64,000 nt of DNA from Sphingobacterium sp. B16(2022) (GCF_012030425.1 NZ_JAAUVN010000003.1:248001-312000); one strand, 5' to 3'; positions 24,878-34,174 are shown, counted from the stretch's first letter. The notes: a model not told the origin generated them from the sequence alone. Numbers and translations: made by a program.

Positions 24878-27718
24878 ATGACAAAGAAAATCACACCTGA
24901 TTTAGGTGAACAAAGTGAAGTTCAAGTATTTGGAGCACGTGTACATAACCTCAAAAATATTGACATTTCATTTCCTCGAAACGAATTGGTTGTTATTACA
25001 GGATTAAGTGGCAGTGGTAAATCGTCATTAGCTTTTGACACCATATACGCGGAAGGCCAAAGACGTTACATGGAAACATTTAGCGCTTATAGCCGTCAGT
25101 TTTTAGGTGGTATGGAACGACCGGATGTAGATAAAATTTCTGGTTTGAGTCCTGTGATTTCTATTGAACAAAAAACAACAAGCAAAAATCCGCGTTCTAC
25201 TGTCGGCACCATCACTGAGGTGTATGATTTTATGCGTTTGCTATTTGCTCGCGCAAGTGAAGCATTTTCTTATGTTACAGGCAATCGCATGCAACGCATG
25301 TCTGACGACCAGATTGTTGATCGTATTTTAACCGATTTTGATGGACAGGCTTTGAATATTTTAGCTCCCGTGATCAAAGGGCGTAAAGGTCATTACCGTG
25401 AGTTGTTTGAGCAAATCCGTAAACAGGGTTATGTTAAAGTCCGTGTAGATGGAGAAATCGTAGATTTAACGCCTAAAATGCAGGTAGACCGCTATAAAAT
25501 ACACGATATTGAAATTGTGATCGACCGCTTAAAGGTTACTGCCGACGATAAAAAAAGGTTGCAAACATCTGTTATGCAAGCGATGAAGACAGCAAAAGGA
25601 ATTATTAAGGTAGCCAATCAAGAAAATGTCGAGCAATTTTTCAGCCGCTATCTCATGGATGCCGAATCAGGTATTTCTTACGATGAACCGCAGCCTAATA
25701 CGTTTTCATTTAACTCCCCATACGGTGCCTGTCCAAAATGTGATGGCCTAGGATATATTTTTGAAATTGACAAAAACACCGTTATCCCTGATGGAAAATT
25801 AAGCATTCAAAAAGGAGGCTTAGCTCCCTTAGGACCTGCAAAGGAGACCTGGAACTTCCAAGTGTTGAAAGCTGTGGCTAAAAAACTTGATTTTTCTTTG
25901 ACAACACCGCTAGAGAAGTTGACAGAAGAGCAAATCGACACGTTACTATTTGGTGCTGAGGAGCCTATTTCAGTTGCTGTTTCCTACGGCAGTTACGATG
26001 TACGTGATTACCGCATTGAGTTTTCTGGTATTTTCAAAATGCTAGAGGAGCAGTCTGGCAAATCTAGTGATGATATGTCTTCTTTAGATGATTTCAGATC
26101 AAAGATTGTATGTCCAACTTGTCAAGGTGCAAGACTTAAAAAGGAATCACTTCATTTTAAATTTGCCGGTAAAAACATTTATGAACTGGCACATATGGAT
26201 ATTAAATCGCTATATGAATGGTTCTCAAATGTAAACGCTTCTTTAGATGAACGTCAACAGATCATTGCTACCGAAATATTAAAAGAAATACAATCACGTC
26301 TAGGTTTCTTACTGGATGTCGGTTTAAATTACCTGACTATAGATCGTTCTTCTAAATCGCTATCTGGTGGTGAAGCGCAACGTATCCGACTTGCGACACA
26401 AATAGGTTCCCAACTTGTCAATGTTTTATACATCTTGGATGAGCCGAGCATCGGTCTCCACCAGAGAGATAATGAGCGTCTGATCAATTCTCTAAAAAAT
26501 TTACGTGATATCGGCAATTCGGTACTGGTTGTTGAACATGATAAAGACATGATCTTAAATGCAGACTATGTTATTGATATGGGACCTGCCGCGGGTGTCA
26601 ATGGTGGTCAAGTGGTCGCTGAAGGGAAACCGAAAGATATCCTGAAATCAAAATCACTAACTGCAGCTTATTTAAATGGGAAAAAAGAGGTTGCGATTCC
26701 TTCAGAACGAAGAGCTGGAAACGGAAAAACATTATCTTTAAAAGGTGCAACAGGAAATAACTTAAAAAATGTTTCTGTTGATTTTCCACTTGGAAAATTA
26801 ATTCTTGTCTCGGGTGTTTCGGGTTCTGGTAAATCAAGTTTGATTACTGGTACGTTATATCCGATTCTAAATAAACATTTTTTCCGTGCAAAAGGTATTC
26901 CACTTCCTTACAAAAGTATCGAAGGTCTGGAGCATGTCGATAAGGTCATTGAAATAGACCAAAGTCCGATCGGTCGTACGCCAAGATCAAACCCTTCTAC
27001 TTATACGGGTGTATTTTCAGATATCAGAACTTTATTTGTCCAACTTCCTGAAGCGAAAATAAGGGGTTATAAACCGGGACGTTTTTCATTTAATGTGAAA
27101 GGCGGTCGTTGTGAAACTTGTCAAGGAGGTGGAATGAAGGTTGTGGAAATGAATTTCCTTCCTGATGTCCAGGTTCCTTGTGAAACATGTCATGGAAAAC
27201 GTTATAACAGAGAAACTTTGGAGGTTCGCTTCAGAAGTAAATCCATCTCAGATATCCTGGATATGAGTGTTGATGAGGCAGTCATTTTCTTTGAAAATAT
27301 TCCTTCCATCTATCGTAAGATTAAAACATTACAGGATGTTGGCTTGGGTTATATTACATTGGGACAGTCTTCAACAACATTATCGGGCGGGGAAGCACAA
27401 CGGATTAAATTGGCGACAGAGCTTTCCAAGAAAGACACCGGAAATACATTTTATATCTTAGATGAGCCGACAACGGGTTTGCATTTTGAGGATGTTAATG
27501 TATTGATGGGCGTAATCAACCGATTAGTTGACCGTGGTAACACGATCTTAATCATCGAACATAATCTCGATGTTATTAAATGTGCTGATTGGGTGATTGA
27601 CATTGGCCCTGAAGGTGGTAAAGAAGGCGGTAATGTCTTATTTGCAGGTGTACCTGAAGAGTTAATCAAAAATAAAAAGAGCGAAACGGCTCGATTCCTT
27701 AAACTGGAAATGCAATAA
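24878..27718 (+). CDS. uvrA: Excinuclease ABC subunit A
   Basis: DNA damage-recognition ATPase of nucleotide excision repair. Two ABC modules are seen: Walker A GLSGSGKSS near residue 42, signature LSGGEAQRIRLA and Walker B LYILDEPSIGLHQRD; then GVSGSGKSS, LSGGEAQRIKLA and FYILDEPTTGLHFED. Zinc-binding pairs are CPKC/CPTC in the first half and CETC/CETC in the second. The short Cys-containing segment that follows LLFAR in E. coli UvrA is replaced here by ASEAFSYVTGNRM with no Cys. Start 24878 (MTKKITPDLG) gives 946 aa, the usual length; ATG 24833 would add 15 residues and overlaps a promoter-like motif. A long perfect palindrome follows the stop. Confidence 0.95.
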   Translation: MTKKITPDLGEQSEVQVFGARVHNLKNIDISFPRNELVVITGLSGSGKSSLAFDTIYAEGQRRYMETFSAYSRQFLGGMERPDVDKISGLSPVISIEQKTTSKNPRSTVGTITEVYDFMRLLFARASEAFSYVTGNRMQRMSDDQIVDRILTDFDGQALNILAPVIKGRKGHYRELFEQIRKQGYVKVRVDGEIVDLTPKMQVDRYKIHDIEIVIDRLKVTADDKKRLQTSVMQAMKTAKGIIKVANQENVEQFFSRYLMDAESGISYDEPQPNTFSFNSPYGACPKCDGLGYIFEIDKNTVIPDGKLSIQKGGLAPLGPAKETWNFQVLKAVAKKLDFSLTTPLEKLTEEQIDTLLFGAEEPISVAVSYGSYDVRDYRIEFSGIFKMLEEQSGKSSDDMSSLDDFRSKIVCPTCQGARLKKESLHFKFAGKNIYELAHMDIKSLYEWFSNVNASLDERQQIIATEILKEIQSRLGFLLDVGLNYLTIDRSSKSLSGGEAQRIRLATQIGSQLVNVLYILDEPSIGLHQRDNERLINSLKNLRDIGNSVLVVEHDKDMILNADYVIDMGPAAGVNGGQVVAEGKPKDILKSKSLTAAYLNGKKEVAIPSERRAGNGKTLSLKGATGNNLKNVSVDFPLGKLILVSGVSGSGKSSLITGTLYPILNKHFFRAKGIPLPYKSIEGLEHVDKVIEIDQSPIGRTPRSNPSTYTGVFSDIRTLFVQLPEAKIRGYKPGRFSFNVKGGRCETCQGGGMKVVEMNFLPDVQVPCETCHGKRYNRETLEVRFRSKSISDILDMSVDEAVIFFENIPSIYRKIKTLQDVGLGYITLGQSSTTLSGGEAQRIKLATELSKKDTGNTFYILDEPTTGLHFEDVNVLMGVINRLVDRGNTILIIEHNLDVIKCADWVIDIGPEGGKEGGNVLFAGVPEELIKNKKSETARFLKLEMQ

Positions 27719-27724
27719 CGAACA

Positions 27725-27763
27725 GTTAGATTTGATACGTAAGTATTACGTATCAAATCTAAC
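27725..27763. repeat. Perfect 18-bp inverted repeat after uvrA
   Basis: GTTAGATTTGATACGTAA (27725-27742) and its exact complement (27746-27763) are separated by GTA. It starts 6 nt past the uvrA stop. There is no T-run after either arm, so it is not a standard intrinsic terminator. Confidence 0.8.
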
Positions 27764-27838
27764 TCATGAAAGTTAATAAGTAATGTAATTTATACGACAA
27801 CTTTCTAACGGAATTAAAAGCATTCCTCATTAATTTCG

Positions 27839-27846
27839 TAACTTCG
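27839..27846 (+). promoter_or_regulatory. TAnnTTCG -7-like element upstream of mutL
   Basis: TAACTTCG (a variant of TAnnTTTG) ends 6 nt before the mutL ATG; a second variant TAATTTCG lies directly before it (27831-27838). Confidence 0.35.
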
Positions 27847-27852
27847 CGTCAT

Positions 27853-29730
27853 ATGTCGGATATTATTCAATTATTACCAGATAATGTTGCCAATCAAATT
27901 GCAGCGGGTGAAGTCGTACAAAGACCTGCCGCGGCGATCAAAGAATTGATTGAAAATGCTATTGATGCTGGGGCTGACAAGATACAATTGATCATCAAAG
28001 ATGCTGGAAAATCATTAATTCAAGTGATTGATAATGGTTGTGGAATGAGCGTGACGGATGCACGTCTTTGTTTTGAACGACATGCTACTTCCAAAATTCG
28101 TAAAGCAGAAGATTTGTTTGCCATTCGTACAATGGGATTTCGAGGTGAAGCAATGGCTTCCATCGCTGCCATTGCACATGTGACATTAAAAACACGTCGT
28201 TTTGAGGATGAATTGGGTACTGTCGTAGAGATAGAGGGCTCTAAAATCATCAATCAAGCACCAGAAGCTGTCGCTGCTGGCACCAATATTTCCATTAAAA
28301 ATCTATTTTACAATATACCTGCACGCCGAAACTTTTTAAAAAGCAATTCGGTCGAGATGCGTCATATTATTGAAGAGTTCCAACGGATAGCATTAGCTAA
28401 TCCTGAAATCTTTTTGACGTTACATAGTGATGGTAATGAAATGTTTCATTTACCTGCGGAAACATTGAAACAACGTATTGTTCATCTATTTGGCAACACG
28501 TATAATCAGCGATTAGTACCTGTAGAAGAGGATACCACGATCATAAAAGTAAATGGTTTTGTAGGAAAGCCTCAGTTTGCTAAAAAAACAAGAGGGGAAC
28601 AATTCTTCTTTGTTAATAAGCGATTTATCAGAGACCATTACTTGAATCATGCTGTGATGAATGCTTTTGAAGAAATTCTGCCAGCAGAAACATTTCCTTT
28701 ATATGTACTTTTCATTGACATCGATCCTTCAAAGATTGATATCAATGTACACCCAACGAAAACGGAAATTAAATACGAAGATGAAAAGGCAATTTACGCG
28801 ATCATCCGATCTGCTGTTAAAAGGTCTTTGGGACGATATAATATCGCGCCTTCTTTGGATTTTGAACAAGAAACAGGTTTCTCAAACATGATCACGCCAA
28901 AACCTTTGGACGAGATCATTGTACCTACGGTGAATTTTAATCCTGATTTTAATCCGTTTGAACCTGATCAGATTACAAAGACGACATTTTCGCGATCAGA
29001 TAATTATCTCGCAGGTTTTGAAAAGAAAACGGCCATTCCTCAAAATTGGGATACTTTATATCAAATTACTGAACAGGATGAATCGATGCAACTGCCTTTA
29101 GAGCACGAACAACAAGACCGTCCAATTCATCAGATACAAGGTATAAAAAGTCAAGCGACAACGAAACAATTTTTTCAGATCCATAATCGATTCATTGTTT
29201 CACAAATTCATTCTGGTGTGATGCTGATCGATCAACAAGCTGCTCATGAACGCATCTTATTTGAACAGTTCAAATCACAGCTTGATCAACATAAAGGTTT
29301 GAGTCAACAGAGTCTGTTTCCTCAAAGTATTGATTTAAATCCTTCGGATAATGAATTGATGCAAGATTTATTGGAAGATATTCAAAGTTTAGGGTTTCAA
29401 ATTCGTTCATTTGGAAAAAACAGCTATATCATTGACGGAATACCTGCAGATTTAGGTACCGGAATTGACGAACGTAAAATTATTGAACAGATCTTAGAAG
29501 ATTATAAGAACAATCTTAATGATTTCAAAATTGAGAAACGTGAGAATTTAGCAAAAAGCTTAGCGCGCAATGCGGCAATAAAACCAGGTACTTTTCTGGA
29601 TAATAATGCGATATCAGAACTTATTGATCAGCTTTTCGCTTGTGAGTCTCCAAATATCTCTATTTTTGGGAAACCAATCGTTATTACCATTACCTTACAG
29701 GAACTATTAGAAAAGTTTAGTAAAAATTAG
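27853..29730 (+). CDS. mutL: DNA mismatch repair protein MutL
   Basis: GHKL ATPase that links mismatch recognition to strand removal. N-terminal ATPase motifs: AAGEVVQRPAAAIKELIENAIDAGAD, DNGCGM, and FRGEAMASIAAIAHV. The second N-terminal subdomain has FFVNKRFIRD and INVHPTKTEIKYEDE. After a variable linker (about 345-435), the C-terminal dimerisation domain contains DQQAAHERILFE, which matches the endonuclease motif DQHA(x)2E(x)4E except that His is Gln. So a nicking MutL (MutH-independent) is likely. First gene of a run: the rhomboid gene starts 12 nt after its stop. Confidence 0.96.
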   Translation: MSDIIQLLPDNVANQIAAGEVVQRPAAAIKELIENAIDAGADKIQLIIKDAGKSLIQVIDNGCGMSVTDARLCFERHATSKIRKAEDLFAIRTMGFRGEAMASIAAIAHVTLKTRRFEDELGTVVEIEGSKIINQAPEAVAAGTNISIKNLFYNIPARRNFLKSNSVEMRHIIEEFQRIALANPEIFLTLHSDGNEMFHLPAETLKQRIVHLFGNTYNQRLVPVEEDTTIIKVNGFVGKPQFAKKTRGEQFFFVNKRFIRDHYLNHAVMNAFEEILPAETFPLYVLFIDIDPSKIDINVHPTKTEIKYEDEKAIYAIIRSAVKRSLGRYNIAPSLDFEQETGFSNMITPKPLDEIIVPTVNFNPDFNPFEPDQITKTTFSRSDNYLAGFEKKTAIPQNWDTLYQITEQDESMQLPLEHEQQDRPIHQIQGIKSQATTKQFFQIHNRFIVSQIHSGVMLIDQQAAHERILFEQFKSQLDQHKGLSQQSLFPQSIDLNPSDNELMQDLLEDIQSLGFQIRSFGKNSYIIDGIPADLGTGIDERKIIEQILEDYKNNLNDFKIEKRENLAKSLARNAAIKPGTFLDNNAISELIDQLFACESPNISIFGKPIVITITLQELLEKFSKN

Positions 29731-29742
29731 AAAATAAAAATT

Positions 29743-30420
29743 ATGTTTCCACAATTAACACCTGTTGTCAAGAACTTATTAATAGTCAATATTGTATTTT
29801 TTATTGGTTCTAATCTAAGTCCAATGGCGTACAATTATCTTCCAGTATTTTATCCAGATTCACCCTTTTTCAAAATTTGGCAGGTCATCACCCATATGTT
29901 TATGCATGCGGATCTATCACATATCTTTTTTAATATGTTTTCACTTGTGATGTTTGGCTCCCTTATTGAACAGGTTTTAGGACCTAAACGTTTTCTAAAT
30001 TTATATTTACTTTCGGGTTTGGGTGCTTGGTTATTACAATCGGGTGTGCAGGGCATTGAACTGTACAATGCTACGGGTTCATTTTTTCCTCTGCATCATA
30101 GTTTAGATCTTTCTAATTTAGCTTCTAGCAATCCAAACCTTGTTAAAGAAATATACACGACTAGAATGTTAGGTGCTTCAGGTGCTGTTTACGGAATACT
30201 TTTATCATTTGCTTATCTATTTCCGAACTTACCATTGCAATTCTTATTTATACCAGTACCCGTTAAAGCCAAATACATGATAGGGGGATTTATTCTTCTC
30301 GAAATTTATATGAGTATATCTAGACCGGGCGATTCTGTTGCACACTTAGCTCATGTCGGTGGAGCTTTATTTGGTTATATACTATTAAAGGTCTGGGGTA
30401 TAAAAAAAGGATTATATTAA
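29743..30420 (+). CDS. Rhomboid family intramembrane serine protease
   Basis: Six-helix integral membrane protease. Conserved features: the HMFMHADLSHIFFNMFSLVMFG block of helix 2, catalytic Ser146 in GASGAVYGIL, and catalytic His204 in HLAHVGGALFGYIL. The 225 aa length is that of a minimal rhomboid core, though the loop after helix 3 carries a longer insert (VQGIELYNATGSFFPLHHSL). It lies 12 nt after mutL and 13 nt before a second, inactive rhomboid homologue, so the genes are almost certainly co-transcribed. Its substrates are unknown. Confidence 0.93.
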   Translation: MFPQLTPVVKNLLIVNIVFFIGSNLSPMAYNYLPVFYPDSPFFKIWQVITHMFMHADLSHIFFNMFSLVMFGSLIEQVLGPKRFLNLYLLSGLGAWLLQSGVQGIELYNATGSFFPLHHSLDLSNLASSNPNLVKEIYTTRMLGASGAVYGILLSFAYLFPNLPLQFLFIPVPVKAKYMIGGFILLEIYMSISRPGDSVAHLAHVGGALFGYILLKVWGIKKGLY

Positions 30421-30433
30421 TTAACTTTATAAG

Positions 30434-31315
30434 ATGAGGGAAAACTCGTTCAAAAACTTTATCAGGACAACCTTCGGTTCAGGCTCTCCCATTCCATTTA
30501 TTATTGGTGGACAGGTTTTCCTATTTATTCTGATTTATTTTTTTGATCTCCTTTTTGAGCTGAAGATTATTTCTTTCCCTCTTTTTCAATGGAGCGTAGA
30601 TAAACTAAGTTTACCAACAAATTTTCAGGCATTCATCCAGCAACCGTGGTCTCTAATTACGTATAACTTTCTATATACAGGCCTTTTCAACGTTGCTTTT
30701 GATTGTTTATGGCTATATTGGTTAGGTACTATTTTCTTTAATTTTTTAAATAGGAAACAGTTTCTTTTCATTTACATTGTCTCCGCTATCATGTCGGGAC
30801 TGATCTTTTTAGTCTTCTCACACCTTGCTCTTTTCTCCAATACGATTAATCCTCCATTGAGCACTGGAGCATTTGGATTAGCTGCAATTTTAGCTGCTAC
30901 AGCTACCTTAGTTCCAAAATATGAACTTAGACTATTGCTGTTTGGGAATGTTAAATTAAAGACTATCGCTATCATTTATTTTGCAATCCAGTTTTTGTTC
31001 TTTATTCTTACGAATAGACCTGCGGCCATCAGTTATTTTTGTTCCATTCTCTTTGGAATGGGATTTATTTATGCACTGCAATCGGGCATGGACTGGTCTA
31101 AAGTATTTAAAAGAAAACAGAAAAGATCCGCAAAAATGAAAGTTGTCGTTGGGAATGGTGCACAACAATCAAAGCATCATCGTTATGATTTGCCCAATCA
31201 GGATCAGATCGATCAAATTTTGGATAAGATATCCCTAACAGGCTATGATAGTCTAAGTTCACACGAAAAAGAAATTCTTTTCAAAGCAAGCAATAATAAT
31301 AAGATCGATGGTTAA
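30434..31315 (+). CDS. Catalytically inactive rhomboid homologue with C-terminal DUF6576-like tail
   Basis: Six predicted helices with rhomboid layout, for example WSLITYNFLYTGLFNVAFDCLWLYWLG in place of HMFMH...N. The position of the catalytic serine reads STGAFGLAA, with Phe147 where active enzymes have Ser, and the region of the catalytic His reads SYFCSILFGMGF, with no His. It should therefore be a pseudoprotease. The soluble C-terminal tail (YDLPNQDQIDQILDKISLTGYDSLSSHEKEILFKASNN) is the small helical module seen at the end of many Bacteroidota rhomboid-like proteins (DUF6576-type, from memory). The gene overlaps the next one by 8 bp and sits behind an active rhomboid. Confidence 0.82.
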   Translation: MRENSFKNFIRTTFGSGSPIPFIIGGQVFLFILIYFFDLLFELKIISFPLFQWSVDKLSLPTNFQAFIQQPWSLITYNFLYTGLFNVAFDCLWLYWLGTIFFNFLNRKQFLFIYIVSAIMSGLIFLVFSHLALFSNTINPPLSTGAFGLAAILAATATLVPKYELRLLLFGNVKLKTIAIIYFAIQFLFFILTNRPAAISYFCSILFGMGFIYALQSGMDWSKVFKRKQKRSAKMKVVVGNGAQQSKHHRYDLPNQDQIDQILDKISLTGYDSLSSHEKEILFKASNNNKIDG

Positions 31316-32426
31316 GCGTGTATTGTTAAAAAAAAAATTGGGCTATTTAAGCAGGACCGTTTTCATTTTTAACATTCTTGCTATTGTTGCTTTATTGATT
31401 AGCTATTCTGCTTCTTTCATCAATCCTAAGACAGTTTGGCCTATTGCATTTTTTGGTTTAGGTTATTTACCGATATTACTTGTCAATATTGGTTTTATCG
31501 CTTATTGGTTGTTAAGAAAACCTAAAATGATTGTATTTTCTTTAGCAACGATCTTACTTGGCTGGCCACTGCTAACAAAACATTGGAATTTACGTTCGAG
31601 CTCGCCAATAACTCAAAAAGCATCTGATCAGATCCGCGTACTTAGCTTCAATGCCCATCTTTTTAAAGATATCAACGACTCAAAGAAAAACTTCAAAAAT
31701 GATGCGATAAAGATATTGGACAGTATTAAACCTGACATTGTCTGTTTCCAAGAATATTACAGTAAAATAAAAGGGAAATATGTCATCTCTAATGAGTTTA
31801 AGAGCAAACTAGGCTATGACTATCATTATTTTGCAGAAAGTGCCAAAAATGATTATGAGGCTTATGGAATGACCATATTCTCCAAATATCCGATTATAAA
31901 TTCTGGTAATATCTTAGATAATGACTATGGTATCAACCGCATTTCGTACGCAGATATTGAAAAAAATGATAGTACTATCCGCGTCTACAATGTTCATCTC
32001 AGATCTTTTGCTCTTCAAAATGATGAAAAGGAATTTTTTCAAAATCCATCATCCAAAAAGGAGACTGATAATGCTGCTACACGTCGCATTGGACGAAAGC
32101 TTAAAAATGCTTTTGAATTTAGAAGTGAGCAGGCTAGTTCTTTAAAAAAACATATGGACGCTTGTCCTTTCCCTTTTATCGTAATGGGTGACTTTAATGA
32201 TACTCCTATGAGCTATTCAGTAAATCGGGTGAGTAAGGGTCTCCACAATGCATTTAAAGAAAAAGGATCGGGTTGGGGAGTGACGCATTATGAATTATTG
32301 CCGATCTTTCAAATTGATTATATTTTTGCCAGTTCCAATTTTGATATCTTAAATTATCATGTGGTTAAAAGAAAATTATCAGACCACTACCCTATCTGGA
32401 GCGATTTGAAATTGAAGCACCTTTAG
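31308..32426 (+). CDS. Membrane-anchored endonuclease/exonuclease/phosphatase (EEP) family protein
   Basis: N-terminal 95 residues contain two to three membrane helices (TVFIFNILAIVALLISYSASFI, AFFGLGYLPILLVNIGFIAYWLL, MIVFSLATILLGWPLL). The rest is an EEP fold with the catalytic motifs LSFNAHLF, VCFQEYY, VYNVHLRSFA, MGDFNDTP and LSDHYPIWSDL, all apparently intact. Substrates of the family include DNA, phosphoinositides and sphingomyelin, so activity cannot be named. The first 8 bp overlap the inactive rhomboid gene; it closes the mutL-rhomboid-rhomboid run. Its stop overlaps the stop of the convergent S41 protease gene by 4 bp. Confidence 0.88.
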   Translation: MVKRVLLKKKLGYLSRTVFIFNILAIVALLISYSASFINPKTVWPIAFFGLGYLPILLVNIGFIAYWLLRKPKMIVFSLATILLGWPLLTKHWNLRSSSPITQKASDQIRVLSFNAHLFKDINDSKKNFKNDAIKILDSIKPDIVCFQEYYSKIKGKYVISNEFKSKLGYDYHYFAESAKNDYEAYGMTIFSKYPIINSGNILDNDYGINRISYADIEKNDSTIRVYNVHLRSFALQNDEKEFFQNPSSKKETDNAATRRIGRKLKNAFEFRSEQASSLKKHMDACPFPFIVMGDFNDTPMSYSVNRVSKGLHNAFKEKGSGWGVTHYELLPIFQIDYIFASSNFDILNYHVVKRKLSDHYPIWSDLKLKHL

Positions 32427-34024
32427 TGCATCTGAATTCCCAATGCACGAAATGCTCCTGCAACAAAATGATCTTTTCTATTTTTTATCTTAAAGTAAGC
32501 TTCTCTACCAAAATAATAACGTCCTACTAGTGCCTCAATATCTGATTGAATAATTTGATGCAGACGATCTGCTTCAAGTTTGTTCACAGCTATTCCTTTT
32601 TTTAATAAAAAGGAAATGAAATCATTAAACTCGGAGTCAGGCAAATTGTAACCACTCAAGAAATTTTCTATGGAATAAGCTGGCAATTTTTTTGTAAACC
32701 TATCATAAACAAATTCTTGTATACTATTGGAATGATATATTTCTCTATATTTAGCACTGATTTCATTGGAATCTATTGGAATGAGAACGTCGGGCTGAAT
32801 TCCTCCTCCCCCAAATAGCATTTTCCCCTTACTGGTGGTATATAAATCATGAGGATTAAATTCGGTATCCAACGTCCATAGGTCAAATGTGGTCATATAC
32901 TTAGACTGATCGTAATTTGCGCGCGTATATTTGCGCTGAATACATCTGCCCAAAGGCGTGTAATAACGTGCTACTGTCAGGTTAACGGCAGAGCCATCGG
33001 CAAAATCAAATTGTTCTTGAACTAATCCTTTGCCATAGGAACGACGACCGACTACTGTACCTCTGTCTAAATCCTGTAGCGCACCTGTCACGATCTCGCT
33101 TGCGGAAGCTGAATCTTCATTAATAAGTATTACGATGCGACCTTCACTAAAATCACCAGTTTCTTTTGAGAAATAATCCCTTCGCAATTCATTGGCTCCT
33201 TCGGTATACATCAGTAAACGCTTATCTTTAAAAAACATACTGGCTATTTCAATAGCTGTATGTACATAACCGCCGCCATTACCTCTCAAATCTAAAATTA
33301 AATCTTGCGCTCCACTTTTTCGAAGATCGCGCAATTTGATTTTAAAATCTTCAGAAGTCTGATGCCCAAAACGTCTTATTTTTACGTAAGCTACTTTAGG
33401 AGCTATCATGTAGGATGCATCCAATGTACTCACAGATACTTGATCGCGAACAACTTTGAGCGGAGTTGTCAAGATTTCGTTATTTCGTTTCACAATGATG
33501 TCTACTGTAGATCCTTTTTTACCTCGAATCAACTTGTCTACTTCATTTTCTGTCACACGTACGCCAGCTATATTTCGATTCGCAATTTTGACCAATCGAT
33601 CTCCAATCTTCATTCCAGACTTTTCTGCAGGACCTGCTGAGATCATTCCGACAACAAGCAAGGTATCGTTAAGATTAAAATACTCAACACCAATACCATC
33701 AAAAGTTCCTTCCAGAGCCTCTGCTTGTGCTAAACGTTCATTGGGTTTTAAATAGGTTGAAAAAGGATCTAATCGGGTAATGATATGCTGAATGGCTTCA
33801 TCCTGAATCGTATCCAAGCTTACTTTATCAACGTAATTGTCCGATATTAAATTAACTAGATATTGAACTTTTTCAGAATTACCGGTCAGTCCTCCTGCTA
33901 GAATAGAAGTTGACTGTTTATTACCTTGTTCATCGGCATATTTTTGCCCAAGCAATAGCCCCACGAGTAAAACTCCTGCGTATGTTGCTGCCACAAAAAT
34001 ATTCCGTTTTATACTTCCTTGCAT
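32423..34024 (-). CDS. S41 family C-terminal processing peptidase
   Basis: A tail-specific protease of the CtpA/Prc type, 533 aa, held in the membrane by an N-terminal helix (RNIFVAATYAGVLLVGLLLG) with the catalytic part in the periplasm. The order is helical cap, PDZ domain (TFDGIGVEYF...MISAGPAEKSGMKIGDRLVKIANRNIAG), and the catalytic core with DLRGNGGGYVHTAIEIASMF, nucleophile Ser in NEDSASASEIVTGALQD and Lys in RRSYGKGLVQEQF. The extra C-terminal 110 residues are common in Bacteroidota homologues. The TATTTTTG motif lies just upstream on the minus strand (34046-34039). Confidence 0.94.
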   Translation of the reverse strand: MQGSIKRNIFVAATYAGVLLVGLLLGQKYADEQGNKQSTSILAGGLTGNSEKVQYLVNLISDNYVDKVSLDTIQDEAIQHIITRLDPFSTYLKPNERLAQAEALEGTFDGIGVEYFNLNDTLLVVGMISAGPAEKSGMKIGDRLVKIANRNIAGVRVTENEVDKLIRGKKGSTVDIIVKRNNEILTTPLKVVRDQVSVSTLDASYMIAPKVAYVKIRRFGHQTSEDFKIKLRDLRKSGAQDLILDLRGNGGGYVHTAIEIASMFFKDKRLLMYTEGANELRRDYFSKETGDFSEGRIVILINEDSASASEIVTGALQDLDRGTVVGRRSYGKGLVQEQFDFADGSAVNLTVARYYTPLGRCIQRKYTRANYDQSKYMTTFDLWTLDTEFNPHDLYTTSKGKMLFGGGGIQPDVLIPIDSNEISAKYREIYHSNSIQEFVYDRFTKKLPAYSIENFLSGYNLPDSEFNDFISFLLKKGIAVNKLEADRLHQIIQSDIEALVGRYYFGREAYFKIKNRKDHFVAGAFRALGIQMH

Positions 34025-34038
34025 ATGAAAAGATGCTT

Positions 34039-34046
34039 CAAAAATA
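34039..34046 (-). promoter_or_regulatory. TAnnTTTG -7-like element upstream of S41 protease gene
   Basis: Minus-strand TATTTTTG, 14 nt before the ATG. No -33 element was found at a proper distance. Confidence 0.3.
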
Positions 34047-34174
34047 CTAAGTTTTATCCATTAAAACCACAATATATGCGTTGATTTTTGGATTAAAACA
34101 AAAGTCGTTAAAAGTGGTTAATATGTGAAAGTTTTCTCAACTTTGTGTTTGTAACAATCAAATAATCTGCCAAA

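Noticed and set aside
27725..27763. Intrinsic terminator for uvrA
   Set aside because: The stem is perfect but no T-run follows either arm and the stem is AT-rich; listed as a palindrome of unknown role instead.
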